Origin: a virus
Virus record (IMG/VR): IMGVR_UViG_3300025013_000002
Span: 18,562-82,561 of that record
Length of the DNA: 64,000 bases
Reading direction: 5' to 3' (one strand)
The position numbers and the translations under genes are program-made. The notes below the pieces were generated by a model, which saw only the letters and a program-made list of their open reading frames with translations, was not told where the DNA came from and did not search any database. Shown here in pieces: positions 29,132 through 36,415 of the stretch; within the stretch, counting starts at the first letter, position 1, and every line of letters begins with the position of its first letter.

Positions 29132-29776
29132 TTAGTCCCCGCTCGGAAAGTTCTTGCAAACCTGGATGTGCCTGGTCTTAATCTGTTCGTCTGACATGAC
29201 TGCTCTTGGTCCGCGACGGTAAATCTGCAGCGCCAAGTTAAGTGCAGCGCCCCACTGAGATCCAGATAAGCCTAGAGCCTCAATCCGTTTGTTCGCAAAT
29301 CCTGCAGCTTTAATTTCCTTCTGGTTCCTCTGCCAAGTCTCTTGGTCCTCCCAGGCTGAATAGTCGTAGCCCCTCTCAAGCAAATGCCTAAGAATCTCAG
29401 CGGTTGTAATTTGGATAGCTTGCTCGTACCCAGGACCAAACCCTCCCATCGAAATTGACCGGACTGATTTTCCTTTGTCCCATCTGTTCAACCAGTCAGC
29501 AGCATCAGTGCCGTAGATCTCGATCTGGCCGTGCTCTTTGTCCTCTGCTTCGGTGCGATAGAAAACTTTCTTTCCGTCAAGGAACACTCCGCGCACCACA
29601 AAGCCTATCCCACGACCGTAGAATCTTATTTCCATACCTTCCTCTGGAATCACAGGGGAGGAACTAGGGATGAAGAAACCCCACCCGTCATGCTTGGTAA
29701 TCTCCCATCCATTACCTACGGCGTTAACTTTTTTGATTGTGGCTACTTCGAACTGCAAGTCATTTTCCGGGAACAT
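29132..29776 (-). CDS. Conserved phage hypothetical protein, 214 aa
   Basis: Beta-rich first half (WGFFIPSSSPVIPEEGMEIRFYG.) and a helical second half with GYEQAIQITTAEILRHLLERG and GLSGSQWGAALNLALQIYRR. The second half resembles a family frequent in phages of diverse hosts; no activity known to me. Motif B lies upstream. Confidence 0.75.
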   Translation of the reverse strand: MFPENDLQFEVATIKKVNAVGNGWEITKHDGWGFFIPSSSPVIPEEGMEIRFYGRGIGFVVRGVFLDGKKVFYRTEAEDKEHGQIEIYGTDAADWLNRWDKGKSVRSISMGGFGPGYEQAIQITTAEILRHLLERGYDYSAWEDQETWQRNQKEIKAAGFANKRIEALGLSGSQWGAALNLALQIYRRGPRAVMSDEQIKTRHIQVCKNFPSGD

Positions 29777-29790
29777 AATTTTTCTCCTTT

Positions 29791-29809
29791 AAATGTGAAA
29801 TCTCACTTT
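29791..29809. promoter_or_regulatory. Motif B element
   Basis: AAATGTGAAATCTCACTTT, ending 15 nt from ATG 29776 and next to its AAAGGAG. Confidence 0.6.
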
Positions 29810-29812
29810 TCT

Positions 29813-29836
29813 GGGAGACTCCCGAAGGAGCCTCCC
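29813..29836 (-). terminator. Hairpin terminator with TTCG loop
   Basis: Minus-strand GGGAGGCTCC-TTCG-GGAGTCTCCC (one G-U pair) after the 29848-30450 gene. Confidence 0.6.
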
Positions 29837-29847
29837 TCCTTCATAAC

Positions 29848-30450
29848 CTACTCCCCGAAGTAGAAGCAGCGGCAGTATTCAAGCACGATCTCTTCCTCCT
29901 CGGAAGTCAATTCAAGAGGTTCCCAAGGAGTGAACCAGTCCTGGTAGAAGATCTCGGCGGACTCGGGCTGGTTCCACTGACCGAGTTCCCCCTCGATCTT
30001 AACCGCAGGTCCTCCGGTGCAGAGTAGGATCTGGAACTCTTCGGCGGAGTGATCCTCCGAGCCGGGGCAATACCAACCCGAGCGGACCTGAACCGAGAGG
30101 GGATCTTCGTTGATACGCTGGCGAGCGTCGTCGGCGTCTTTGCACTCGCCTGCTTCGGCTTCGAGTTCGTCGAGTTCCTCCTGATTTTCTTCTTCCCAAT
30201 CCGAGAGTGCTTTTTCCGCCTCGTCGTTAGCCTCCTTCAATTCGAGGTAGCTGGCAGCCCTGAGGTTGCAGTTGTCCGCGTAATCCTTGAGATCTCTTGC
30301 AGCGGTTGTGAGTGTGTCGCGGAGATCCTTCTTCTCCTCCCTCAACTCCTCCAGCCGATCCCAATCCAAATTCAACGCCGCCACCATTTCCTTAATGGAT
30401 TCAAACTGCGCTCGGGCCTGGTCTTTCGCTCTTTCGTTGTCGTTGCTCAT
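29848..30450 (-). CDS. Conserved phage/plasmid hypothetical protein, 200 aa
   Basis: N-terminal 110 residues are coiled coil. The C-terminal domain (PLSVQVRSGWYCPGSE..EFQILLCTGGPAVKIEGELGQ..EIFYQDWFTPWE) is a known small domain of mobile elements (S.W, LL.TGGPAV, L.YQDW.TPW), function unknown. Motif B lies upstream of the ribosome-binding site. Confidence 0.8.
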   Translation of the reverse strand: MSNDNERAKDQARAQFESIKEMVAALNLDWDRLEELREEKKDLRDTLTTAARDLKDYADNCNLRAASYLELKEANDEAEKALSDWEEENQEELDELEAEAGECKDADDARQRINEDPLSVQVRSGWYCPGSEDHSAEEFQILLCTGGPAVKIEGELGQWNQPESAEIFYQDWFTPWEPLELTSEEEEIVLEYCRCFYFGE

Positions 30451-30471
30451 TTTGTTGCCTCCTTGTTTAGG

Positions 30472-30490
30472 AAATGTGAAATCTCACTTT
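30472..30490. promoter_or_regulatory. Motif B element
   Basis: AAATGTGAAATCTCACTTT, 22 nt upstream of ATG 30450. Confidence 0.6.
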
Positions 30491-30533
30491 CCTATTGTTA
30501 GAGAAAAATAATGGATATACTCAAAGATTTTAC

Positions 30534-30563
30534 TTGACACGGGGCCAGCACTCGTGGTATAAT
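30534..30563 (+). promoter_or_regulatory. Plus-strand promoter, cassette C
   Basis: TTGACA (30534-30539), 18 bp, TGG then consensus TATAAT (30558-30563). Best promoter in the window. Upstream ATTGTTAGAGAAAAATAAT (30496-30514) matches the element before cassette B. Confidence 0.75.
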
Positions 30564-30565
30564 GC

Positions 30566-30613
30566 GGCTACTTTTCCGAAAGGAAAATAATATATAGTAC
30601 TTATATAGCCACG
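30566..30613 (+). ncRNA. Putative structured RNA, cassette C
   Basis: TTTTCC-GAAA-GGAAAA (30572-30587) and ATATA/TATAT hairpins enclosed by GGCTA (30566-30570) and TAGCC (30606-30610). CGTGGTATA of the promoter is mirrored by TATAGCCACG. No plus-strand gene follows. Confidence 0.45.
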
Positions 30614-30615
30614 AT

Positions 30616-30732
30616 TTAAGCCTCCCTGATTCCCTCCTCTTCCTGCTCTAGCAGACACTCCGGACAAATGCAACCTGGATTTTTGGTTGTTTGGTGGAAA
30701 TGCCTGTCGCATAGGACGCATTCGGTGGTCAT
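30616..30732 (-). CDS. Zinc-ribbon protein, 38 aa
   Basis: MTTECVLCDRHFHQTTKN.. with CICPEC: CxxC...CxC-PxC ribbon. ATG 30732 with GGAGG upstream. Confidence 0.65.
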   Translation of the reverse strand: MTTECVLCDRHFHQTTKNPGCICPECLLEQEEEGIREA

Positions 30733-30744
30733 TGGTGGGCCTCC

Positions 30745-31374
30745 TTATCCCTGATAAATTTTCCCGTCGTCTCCGACGTACAAGTCCACTTCCCCGAATC
30801 GCTTAGAAGAAGATGTCAGCCGCTCGCCAGCATCTTTAGGCCAATCCCCATCCCAGAATCCACAGCCGTGTCCGTTCCGGGTGAGCCAGAAGTCGTGTCC
30901 TGCCTTGGTGAAATCCAGGCCGATGTCCTCCCAATTCTCGTTGATGAAGCGGGCGCAGTCCTCGTCCATTTTTTGAAACGTCTCTGGCGCGAGGTCTGAG
31001 ATTCCGTAGTTGTAGTCGAGCGGAATGTCCTGGTCGTCTGTGGAAGACCACAGCGTGGCCTCAATATAAGCCGTTAGAAATTCGTTGATCGAGGGGATCT
31101 CCTCCGCATTAGGGAAGATCTCTTTGAATTTCATCCTAGCCTCATTCCAATCAGCAGCCCTCAAAAATGCCGCCTGCTCCTCGTCGTCTCCATCTCCCCA
31201 GGCTACGAAGAGAGGTTCACCACAGCCCCAGTAAGCACCGCCTGGGTCGTACCCCTCGTGGAGCGGGACCTGCTCGATGTTGATCCGAGTGACGGAATCG
31301 GCTTCCTGGAGCGAGTCAGGTCGGCCCATTTGGGCTCCAGCAGTTGAATATGCTTTCGTGTAGTTGAATTTCAT
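30745..31374 (-). CDS. Conserved phage hypothetical protein, 209 aa
   Basis: EFLTAYIEATLWSSTDD and AGHDFWLTRNGHGCGFWDGDW, then LYVGDDGKIYQ, are the conserved blocks of a phage family I recognise by pattern but whose function is unknown. The N-terminal 60 residues are less typical. GGAGG at ATG 31374. Confidence 0.8.
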   Translation of the reverse strand: MKFNYTKAYSTAGAQMGRPDSLQEADSVTRINIEQVPLHEGYDPGGAYWGCGEPLFVAWGDGDDEEQAAFLRAADWNEARMKFKEIFPNAEEIPSINEFLTAYIEATLWSSTDDQDIPLDYNYGISDLAPETFQKMDEDCARFINENWEDIGLDFTKAGHDFWLTRNGHGCGFWDGDWPKDAGERLTSSSKRFGEVDLYVGDDGKIYQG

Positions 31375-31622
31375 TTCATCCTCCGAAATGTTGTATAGCT
31401 TTGTCCGTTCGCATAGCAGCGATGCGAGACAGCGCCGGTAATGTCATCCCCGCACTTAGGGCAGCAGGCTTTATAGGGAGGCTTCGGTACCTCAACGAAG
31501 GAATTTTCGTGGGCGTACCCTGTGTACTCCCGCCCACAGTAGGAGCAACTTAGTTCTACTGTGACCCCACTGCCCAGGATCACTTTGTCCTCCCGAAGAG
31601 GCATTCCGCATTTGCAGGTCAT
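31371..31622 (-). CDS. Zinc-ribbon protein, 83 aa
   Basis: Four cysteine pairs: CKCG, CSYC, CCPKC and a final HRC. Two ribbons are possible. GGGGAGG upstream of ATG 31622; ATGA overlap downstream. Confidence 0.7.
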   Translation of the reverse strand: MTCKCGMPLREDKVILGSGVTVELSCSYCGREYTGYAHENSFVEVPKPPYKACCPKCGDDITGAVSHRCYANGQSYTTFRRMK

Positions 31623-31626
31623 GGAT

Positions 31627-32088
31627 TTAGTCCTCCCCTAGTATGGCGAATCGAGTCCTGCTCCCTGCCAAGTAGGTCCCACAGCAGTCGCAGTCACTCG
31701 TAGAGAATTCGTCTTCTCCGTGCTCTCTTTCACTGAGTTCCGCGCTGGAGCAATGAGGGCAACCAGGGACTTCTTCGGGCTCGCTGCAGTCGGAGCACTC
31801 CAGCCCTTCCTCTACTTGCCAAGTGCATCCTTCGCAGTCCGGGTTTTTCACCTTGATCAAGTTGCTCTCCAGCAGGTACTCTCCGCAGTCGTAGCAGGTG
31901 AACTCCTTTTCGTCGGTGCAGTCTAAGACTAGGTGAGGGCCTAGATCCGCCAGTCCTCTGTCGATAGCTTCGATCTTGGCGTCAAGCTCCTTCCCATCCA
32001 GGTAATAACCCAAGCCAGAGTAATCGGCGTTGACTGCTACCATCGTGCAGTCGGCGCAGAGCCAGATGTCGCGGTGAAGAACTTTCAT
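31627..32088 (-). CDS. Multi-zinc-ribbon protein, 153 aa
   Basis: ATG 32088 (GGAGG upstream). At least five CxxC pairs: CADC, CYDC, CEGC, CSDC, CPHC, CDCC. Acidic between knuckles. Probably binds several zinc ions; unknown role. Confidence 0.75.
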   Translation of the reverse strand: MKVLHRDIWLCADCTMVAVNADYSGLGYYLDGKELDAKIEAIDRGLADLGPHLVLDCTDEKEFTCYDCGEYLLESNLIKVKNPDCEGCTWQVEEGLECSDCSEPEEVPGCPHCSSAELSEREHGEDEFSTSDCDCCGTYLAGSRTRFAILGED

Positions 32089-32103
32089 TTCATCCTCCAA
32101 AAA

Positions 32104-32121
32104 AAATGTGAGATTTCACTT
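32104..32121. promoter_or_regulatory. Motif B element
   Basis: AAATGTGAGATTTCACTT, 16 nt upstream of ATG 32088. Confidence 0.6.
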
Positions 32122-32653
32122 AGTAGCCAAGCGTCTCTTCCTCGTCGCCGCCCAAGCACGCTTCTTCGCGCTCGTCCTCTTCCTCCTGGTATTCGCGCTC
32201 CTTCTCGGCAGCATCTTCTGCCAACGAATCGGCAGCGTAGGCCGCGCTAACTTCGTCGTCGTAGATGTGGTCCGTCTCGACGGAAGTAGCCATGCCTTCA
32301 CCCATCGACCAGCCCACGATAAAACCTCTGTCGTGGTTAAGCCGGATCACGATTCCTCGGATTTTATCGCTGTCGCCGTACTCGTCGGTGTACCAGCCGG
32401 TGTGCCCAATCGAGGCGTCCGCCACCTCATCGCACCATTTCCAGCGGTGGATAGGATTCGAGAAGTCGCTGTCGAGGTAGCAGGAGAACCCATCGGCGTT
32501 AGGCGTCGGCGCCGAGTAATAACCTCCGGTGTGCTTGTATCGCTCCTGGCGCTGCTTCTTGGTTCCCTTCGGTAACTCACTCAGGTATTTAGGGAAATTG
32601 AATCCGGCGAAGGTGAATTCCGTTTCAAGCTTGCGTTGGCGTCCTTTTAACAT
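32120..32653 (-). CDS. Hypothetical protein, 177 aa
   Basis: ATG 32653 with AAGGAGG upstream. Conserved-looking block WYTDEYGDSDKIRGIVIRLN and GFIVGWSMGEGMAT, then a very acidic tail (EEEDEREEACLGGDEEE). No family recognised. Confidence 0.7.
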   Translation of the reverse strand: MLKGRQRKLETEFTFAGFNFPKYLSELPKGTKKQRQERYKHTGGYYSAPTPNADGFSCYLDSDFSNPIHRWKWCDEVADASIGHTGWYTDEYGDSDKIRGIVIRLNHDRGFIVGWSMGEGMATSVETDHIYDDEVSAAYAADSLAEDAAEKEREYQEEEDEREEACLGGDEEETLGY

Positions 32654-32676
32654 GGGGTGCCTCCTTAAATGTGAAT

Positions 32677-32691
32677 ATTCACTTCTGAATT
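32677..32691. promoter_or_regulatory. Motif A fused to a motif B-like half
   Basis: ATTCACTTCTGAATT; the preceding AAATGTGAATATTCACT shares its left arm, so motifs A and B overlap here. Confidence 0.55.
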
Positions 32692-32693
32692 GA

Positions 32694-32870
32694 TTAGCGC
32701 CAAACCTGGAGGTCAAATTTTGAATCCTCCGGGAACCTCTGCTTCATTTTTTGAACTGCCTCTTCCTCCGAAGCGGCGTCGATGTAATACCCTTGTCTTG
32801 CTGAAGGATCTTTGTGTCCGGGGCATCCTGGCTCGTAAAGATCGGGACGGGTTAGGCGGAATTGAGGCAT
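32694..32870 (-). CDS. Hypothetical protein, 58 aa
   Basis: ATG 32870 with AAGGAGG upstream. MPQFRLTRPDLYEPGCPGHK.. GYYIDAASEEEAVQKMKQRFPED: strand-helix-strand small protein of unknown role. Confidence 0.7.
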   Translation of the reverse strand: MPQFRLTRPDLYEPGCPGHKDPSARQGYYIDAASEEEAVQKMKQRFPEDSKFDLQVWR

Positions 32871-32873
32871 GGT

Positions 32874-33188
32874 TTAGTCCTCCTTCTGGGTGCTCAGTTT
32901 GTCAAGTGCTGCACCCCACTTTGTGAGCCTGTCCTCTTCAACTTTGAGGGATGCCCGCTGCCTTTCGATGCTCTCAGCAGCACTTTTGATTTCTGCCTGA
33001 GCCTCAACCAGAGCGGATTCCAGGTCAGGGTGGTACATATCAACTCCACAGCGAGCAACCCTACCGTCGCCATATCGAATCTTGAGGGAGGGTAACCTGC
33101 ATCCCGGCAAAATGCCCTCTTCAAGTACGGTTATCGTTTCAATCGAGATGGTACCATTGTCGTTAAAATGGATGTCATAGCGTTTCAT
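32874..33188 (-). CDS. Hypothetical coiled-coil protein, 104 aa
   Basis: ATG 33188 (GGGAGG upstream). Beta N-terminus (YDIHFNDNGTISIETITV) then a C-terminal coiled coil (AEIKSAAESIERQRASLKVEE). Unknown. Confidence 0.7.
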   Translation of the reverse strand: MKRYDIHFNDNGTISIETITVLEEGILPGCRLPSLKIRYGDGRVARCGVDMYHPDLESALVEAQAEIKSAAESIERQRASLKVEEDRLTKWGAALDKLSTQKED

Positions 33189-33204
33189 CTTGTCCTCCCT
33201 CGTA

Positions 33205-33223
33205 AAATGTGATATTTCACTTT
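33205..33223. promoter_or_regulatory. Motif B element
   Basis: AAATGTGATATTTCACTTT, 17 nt upstream of ATG 33188. Confidence 0.6.
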
Positions 33224-33600
33224 TTGCTTCGTTCACTCAACTCATCGACCGCCAGAATATTGCTGAAGTAATCCCCTTCGTTCCCTGCGGAGGAATACTT
33301 CTCGTTCACGAAATCATCCTCCTCAAATCCCTGCTCCAGAGCGTCCTTCCTGAGTTCCTCGATATAATCCGGATCTGCGAAGTAGCCTTTGTACCCCTTG
33401 TCCTTGCAGTAGTCGGCTATGGCGTCGTGGCAGGCGCCTAGATCCGAGTTCCCGTGAATCAAAAATCCTGCCGAGACATAGCAGCCGGTGTCGAGCCAGA
33501 TGATGTAGGTATTGGGCCAGAAGTGCTTGTCTGAAGGATTCACGTAGTCGATGGATTTGCGGCACTCCCGGAGCCACTTGGCGAATTCAGTTCGTTCCAT
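33217..33600 (-). CDS. Hypothetical protein, 127 aa
   Basis: Starts at ATG 33600 with AGGAGG upstream. Alpha/beta protein (YIIWLDTGCYVSAGFLIHG, ACHDAIADYCKDKGYKGYF). No motif recognised. Its stop lies within a motif B element. Confidence 0.7.
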   Translation of the reverse strand: MERTEFAKWLRECRKSIDYVNPSDKHFWPNTYIIWLDTGCYVSAGFLIHGNSDLGACHDAIADYCKDKGYKGYFADPDYIEELRKDALEQGFEEDDFVNEKYSSAGNEGDYFSNILAVDELSERSKK

Positions 33601-33615
33601 TTCCTACCTCCTAAA

Positions 33616-33634
33616 AAATGTGAGATTTCACTTT
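33616..33634. promoter_or_regulatory. Motif B element
   Basis: AAATGTGAGATTTCACTTT, 16 nt upstream of ATG 33600. Confidence 0.6.
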
Positions 33635-33637
33635 TTA

Positions 33638-33778
33638 CTACCTAAACATCCAGCTACACATCACCAAGCCGCAGACAGCAACCAAACAAACCAAGATCCT
33701 CCCTACGGCGGCTTCAGTTTCCCTTTTCTGTTCGAATTGGGCTCTCTGTTTGAGGACGGTGGTGGAGACGTAGTTCAC
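33638..33778 (-). CDS. Small membrane protein, 46 aa
   Basis: GTG 33778 overlaps the upstream stop as GTGA with GGAGG before it. Basic coiled N-terminus (LKQRAQFEQKRETEAAVGR) and one helix (ILVCLVAVCGLVMCSWMF). Tail-anchored by appearance. Confidence 0.6.
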   Translation of the reverse strand: MNYVSTTVLKQRAQFEQKRETEAAVGRILVCLVAVCGLVMCSWMFR

Positions 33779-33915
33779 GAAACCACCTCCACTCTCTCCA
33801 TCCTGAGATCGACCCAAGCCAATCCATCGTTAAACTGCACCAGGACCATATCCGCCAATTCTTCAAGGCAGTGACCAATTCCGGTTCCGATTACGTAAAC
33901 TTTTTGATTTTTCAT
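33775..33915 (-). CDS. Hypothetical protein, 46 aa
   Basis: ATG 33915 with AAAGGAGCC upstream. MKNQKVYVIGTGIGHCLEEL.. then VDLRMERVEVVS. Strand-helix-strand; too small to classify. Confidence 0.6.
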   Translation of the reverse strand: MKNQKVYVIGTGIGHCLEELADMVLVQFNDGLAWVDLRMERVEVVS

Positions 33916-33936
33916 TTTGTGGCTCCTTTTCCCGTA

Positions 33937-33955
33937 AAATGTGAGAATTCACTTT
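33937..33955. promoter_or_regulatory. Motif B element
   Basis: AAATGTGAGAATTCACTTT, 22 nt upstream of ATG 33915. Confidence 0.55.
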
Positions 33956-33964
33956 TCCATCAAG

Positions 33965-33978
33965 ATTCACTTCTGAAT
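33965..33978. promoter_or_regulatory. Motif A palindrome
   Basis: ATTCACTTCTGAAT, beside the motif B copy at 33937-33955. Confidence 0.55.
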
Positions 33979-33981
33979 ACC

Positions 33982-34098
33982 TTAAGCCACCAAAATCCTC
34001 ACCACGTAAGGATGGCCGTAGTTCATGAACCAGTCCCAGGTCGTTTTGATCCTTCTTGTCTTGCCTGATTTAGTTCTGACTTCGCAGATGATCGTCAT
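33982..34098 (-). CDS. Small basic protein, 38 aa
   Basis: MTIICEVRTKSGKTRRIKTT then WDWFMNYGHPYVVRILVA; ATG 34098 with GGAGG upstream. Likely a tiny beta-rich protein; unknown. Confidence 0.6.
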   Translation of the reverse strand: MTIICEVRTKSGKTRRIKTTWDWFMNYGHPYVVRILVA

Positions 34099-34101
34099 GG
34101 C

Positions 34102-34518
34102 TTAGTCCTCCTTTTCTGGCGCCGTATTGCGCGCATCGCAGATTTCCCATTCATTCAAGCTTTCGTCCACCACATGGACCATCTCAGCGACAGCCACCCT
34201 TTTCCCGCAGGAGTCGCAGGCTCTCATCGTGGGGTCCTCTAAATACATCCCTTCCCCACAACAAGGGCAGCGCTCGCCGTTGTCTTCGATTTCCCCTCGC
34301 TTAGACTTTTGCTCACAATCGGGGCACTTTATTTCCTCGCCTCTAGCCTCCCGTTCGATTTCATGCTCGATGTACTCTTCTGCCAGGGTCTCGGAGCGAA
34401 ATGCGGAAACGTGGCCATACCTACCAAGCAACTCGTTCCACCTCTCGACAGCTACCCAGCCAATCCCGGTTTGCCCTGCAGGCACAATTCTGTAAAATGG
34501 GATTTTGATGAATTTCAT
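34102..34518 (-). CDS. Zinc-ribbon protein, 138 aa
   Basis: Three CxxC pairs in the middle (CPDC, CPCC, CDSC) after a basic N-terminal domain (IPFYRIVPAGQTGIGW). Two motifs could share a treble-clef site. AAAGGAG at ATG 34518. Confidence 0.7.
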   Translation of the reverse strand: MKFIKIPFYRIVPAGQTGIGWVAVERWNELLGRYGHVSAFRSETLAEEYIEHEIEREARGEEIKCPDCEQKSKRGEIEDNGERCPCCGEGMYLEDPTMRACDSCGKRVAVAEMVHVVDESLNEWEICDARNTAPEKED

Positions 34519-34536
34519 TTTGTGGCTCCTTTCGTA

Positions 34537-34555
34537 AAATGTGAAGTTTCACTTT
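34537..34555. promoter_or_regulatory. Motif B element
   Basis: AAATGTGAAGTTTCACTTT, 19 nt upstream of ATG 34518 and overlapping the previous stop. Confidence 0.6.
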
Positions 34556-34845
34556 TTACCTTTCAGCCATTCCCTAATCCGAATCATCCCCTCGCTGCTA
34601 ATCTGCCAGACCGGAACTCCACCATCCAGATAAAGGCCCCTCTCTTGGTCGCCTTCCATTAAAGTGCTTAGGTAGTACCTGGACACGAACTGACCGAAGT
34701 CCGTATGATCGTAACGGCAGTCATAGAATTCGACCGTCGGATCATCTTGGTCGTGCTCCAGGCAGAAATTGAGTCCGTATTTATCACCTTTTTGTACGAT
34801 CCGGACGAGCCAGATCATTCCTTGGTCGTTGAATATTTTGATCAT
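34549..34845 (-). CDS. Conserved mobile-element hypothetical protein, 98 aa
   Basis: WLVRIVQKGDKYGLNFCLEHD, VEFYDCRYDHTDFGQFVSRYY and GGVPVWQIS are the conserved blocks of a small family common on plasmids and phages. Function unknown. Confidence 0.8.
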   Translation of the reverse strand: MIKIFNDQGMIWLVRIVQKGDKYGLNFCLEHDQDDPTVEFYDCRYDHTDFGQFVSRYYLSTLMEGDQERGLYLDGGVPVWQISSEGMIRIREWLKGKK

Positions 34846-34981
34846 TTTTGAGCCCTCCTACCGCACCATTTTCGATGAAGAAGTTGTTCGGGTACTTCAG
34901 CTCCAGGCAGTAGACGATGGTTTCCAGTGGGAATCCTCTGTTGACCAGTTGCTGCACGTAGGCTTGCCAAGGCAGTTTCAT
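34784..34981 (-). CDS. Hypothetical protein, 65 aa, overlapping its neighbour
   Basis: ATG 34981 with AAGGAGG upstream. MKLPWQAYVQQLVNRGFPLE.. is a compact helical start; the last 21 codons overlap the 34549-34845 gene in another frame. The overlap is long for this phage, so the end may be less constrained. Confidence 0.55.
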   Translation of the reverse strand: MKLPWQAYVQQLVNRGFPLETIVYCLELKYPNNFFIENGAVGGLKNDQNIQRPRNDLARPDRTKR

Positions 34982-34996
34982 TTTTAACCTCCTTCT

Positions 34997-35054
34997 GACC
35001 GCAGGTTTCCTCAGGTTGATTGCTTCGCAGGAGAACATGAGGAAACCTGCGGTC
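34997..35054. repeat. Long hairpin repeat R1
   Basis: 17-bp perfect inverted repeat (34997-35013 with 35038-35054; arm GACCGCAGGTTTCCTCA) around a 24-nt loop containing TGC-TTC-GCA. Near-identical to R2 at 39420-39483 with paired substitutions in stem and inner loop. Confidence 0.75.
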
Positions 35055-35065
35055 CAACTATCAAG

Positions 35066-35275
35066 CTACTCAGCCCACATTACCAGATCCGAGAAAAGAC
35101 CCTCGGCCTCTGGGAGTTCCCACAGCCCGTCTTTGTTCCTGGAGGCTATTATCGTGTCTCCGTCAGGTCCGCTCCTCAGTTCTCCGTAGGTTATTTGCAT
35201 GTAATCCGAGAAGGGGCCTAAGTCCTCACTCATGGTCGAGGTAGCAACATTTTCACCGCGTACATAGTAATTCAT
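35066..35275 (-). CDS. Hypothetical protein, 69 aa
   Basis: ATG 35275 with AAAAGGAG upstream. MNYYVRGENVATSTMSEDLG.. is beta-rich with Gly/Asp turns (ELRSGPDGDTIIASRNKDG). Unknown. Confidence 0.65.
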   Translation of the reverse strand: MNYYVRGENVATSTMSEDLGPFSDYMQITYGELRSGPDGDTIIASRNKDGLWELPEAEGLFSDLVMWAE

Positions 35276-35322
35276 TTTATTCTCCTTTTGGTTGATGGTG
35301 GTTGAACTCGGTCGATTCAAAT

Positions 35323-35342
35323 AAATGTGAAATTTCACTTTT
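35323..35342. promoter_or_regulatory. Motif B element
   Basis: AAATGTGAAATTTCACTTTT upstream of the 35066-35275 gene, here about 48 nt from the start codon. Confidence 0.55.
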
Positions 35343-35406
35343 ACGAAAACCTCAGTAAGATAGCCGTCGCCCAAACAACTCCGAGCCAAACTATAGGTGC
35401 CATCAT
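35341..35406 (-). CDS. Possible 21-aa membrane peptide
   Basis: MMAPIVWLGVVWATAILLRF, hydrophobic, with GGAGGG upstream and overlapping the preceding stop. One short membrane helix. Confidence 0.45.
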   Translation of the reverse strand: MMAPIVWLGVVWATAILLRFS

Positions 35407-35699
35407 ATCGTCCCTCCGTGCTTTCGGATAATCTCCCGGACAACTTCCAGAGGGACGTATGAATAAACGGGAGAACCTTCGTAGGTATGATAAGGAGCCA
35501 AAAGTTCTTCTGGTTTGTTAGGGAACCCAACCTCGACATCCGAGTACAAAGCGAGCTTGAAGAAGTCCATTGTCTTAGGACAACAAGCGTGACGATCGCT
35601 TGCCTGGACACTCATCATAAACCCGTCTTTGCACACGATCTGAGGGAATAAAACTCCCTGGGTCCTTGTGGGAAGTTTGATTTCAATTTTGGTGGACAT
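35403..35699 (-). CDS. Hypothetical protein, 98 aa
   Basis: First gene of the leftward accessory operon, 88 nt after the 35787-35815 promoter. MSTKIEIKLPTRTQGVLFPQ.. mixed alpha/beta with CC (HACCPKTMDFF). AAAGGAG at ATG 35699. Unknown. Confidence 0.7.
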   Translation of the reverse strand: MSTKIEIKLPTRTQGVLFPQIVCKDGFMMSVQASDRHACCPKTMDFFKLALYSDVEVGFPNKPEELLAPYHTYEGSPVYSYVPLEVVREIIRKHGGTI

Positions 35700-35786
35700 T
35701 TGGATCTCCTTTGTAATTACGGGCTATTTCCGAAATGGGCGGATAGGGATGAGGGGAAAGAACTTTATAAAACCTTTGTCTTGGCG

Positions 35787-35815
35787 TTTATAGCGGGTTT
35801 GGATCTTTTCGTCAA
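35787..35815 (-). promoter_or_regulatory. Sigma-70 promoter, minus strand
   Basis: TTGACG (35815-35810), 17 bp, TATAAA (35792-35787). Motif A-like and motif B elements lie directly upstream. Probable main promoter of the 35.7 to about 29.8 kb operon. Confidence 0.7.
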
Positions 35816-35822
35816 GCATTTT

Positions 35823-35838
35823 AATTCACATGTGTATT
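35823..35838. promoter_or_regulatory. Motif A-like palindrome
   Basis: AATTCACATGTGTATT, 8 bp upstream of the -35 box at 35810-35815. Confidence 0.5.
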
Positions 35839-35846
35839 TAAATTGG

Positions 35847-35863
35847 AATGTGAAACCTCACTT
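35847..35863. promoter_or_regulatory. Motif B element
   Basis: AATGTGAAACCTCACTT upstream of the 35787-35815 promoter. Confidence 0.5.
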
Positions 35864-36128
35864 TTATGGTTTATTTGACGGGCGAATCAGGTAAACTACG
35901 CAAACTTTGCATAGCTGGTGTAAAACCTTATTAAATACGCAGGTTTAGTCAGGTTTCTAGCGGAGCTTGGATATTGAGTTATGCCTGCGGTGGATTAGGG
36001 AGGATGCAGGATCAGTCAATTTTCCAGCGAAGCTTTAATCATGAGGAAACCTGCGGTTGAATTGGGAGCTTCGCAGGTTTCCTCAATTTTAATGCGAAGC
36101 TGGTTGGCTTGAGGCGGACTGCGAGGTA
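35864..36128. other. Non-coding repeat-rich region
   Basis: About 265 bp with scattered pieces of the R1/R2 repeat (GCAGGTTT, TGCGGT, GCGAAGCT) and the R3 hairpin. No open frame with a ribosome-binding site seen on either strand. Confidence 0.5.
36042..36085. repeat. Hairpin repeat R3
   Basis: TGAGGAAACCTGCG (36042-36055) pairs with CGCAGGTTTCCTCA (36072-36085). Same arms as R1/R2 but in the opposite order, with a 16-nt loop. Confidence 0.65.
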
Positions 36129-36311
36129 TTAAAGCACTTCTTTCTCCGTGACGAAGTATTCGCGCTCGAAACCTTCGGGAGCGTTGATCTGCCATTCCTG
36201 GCCTTTGGCGTGCGCCTTTTCGCTGGAGGAAAAGAGGAAGGTTTCAACCCAGCGATCATCCGAGTAGGGCTCAAGGGTGTCTTCAATCTGCGCGAGTTCA
36301 TAGACGATCAT
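36129..36311 (-). CDS. Hypothetical protein, 60 aa
   Basis: ATG 36311 with AAAAGGAG upstream. MIVYELAQIEDTLEPYSDDR.. EGFEREYFVTEKEVL: an acidic strand-helix protein. Isolated between non-coding regions. Unknown. Confidence 0.6.
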   Translation of the reverse strand: MIVYELAQIEDTLEPYSDDRWVETFLFSSSEKAHAKGQEWQINAPEGFEREYFVTEKEVL

Positions 36312-36415
36312 TTTAATTTCTCCTTTTTCTCGTTTCCCCAAGTTCCAACGCGTTTCCCTTCCTAGATCAAAAAGGATATACGCGCCGGTCCTGGGGGTTT
36401 TTAGGTAGTTCGTTT

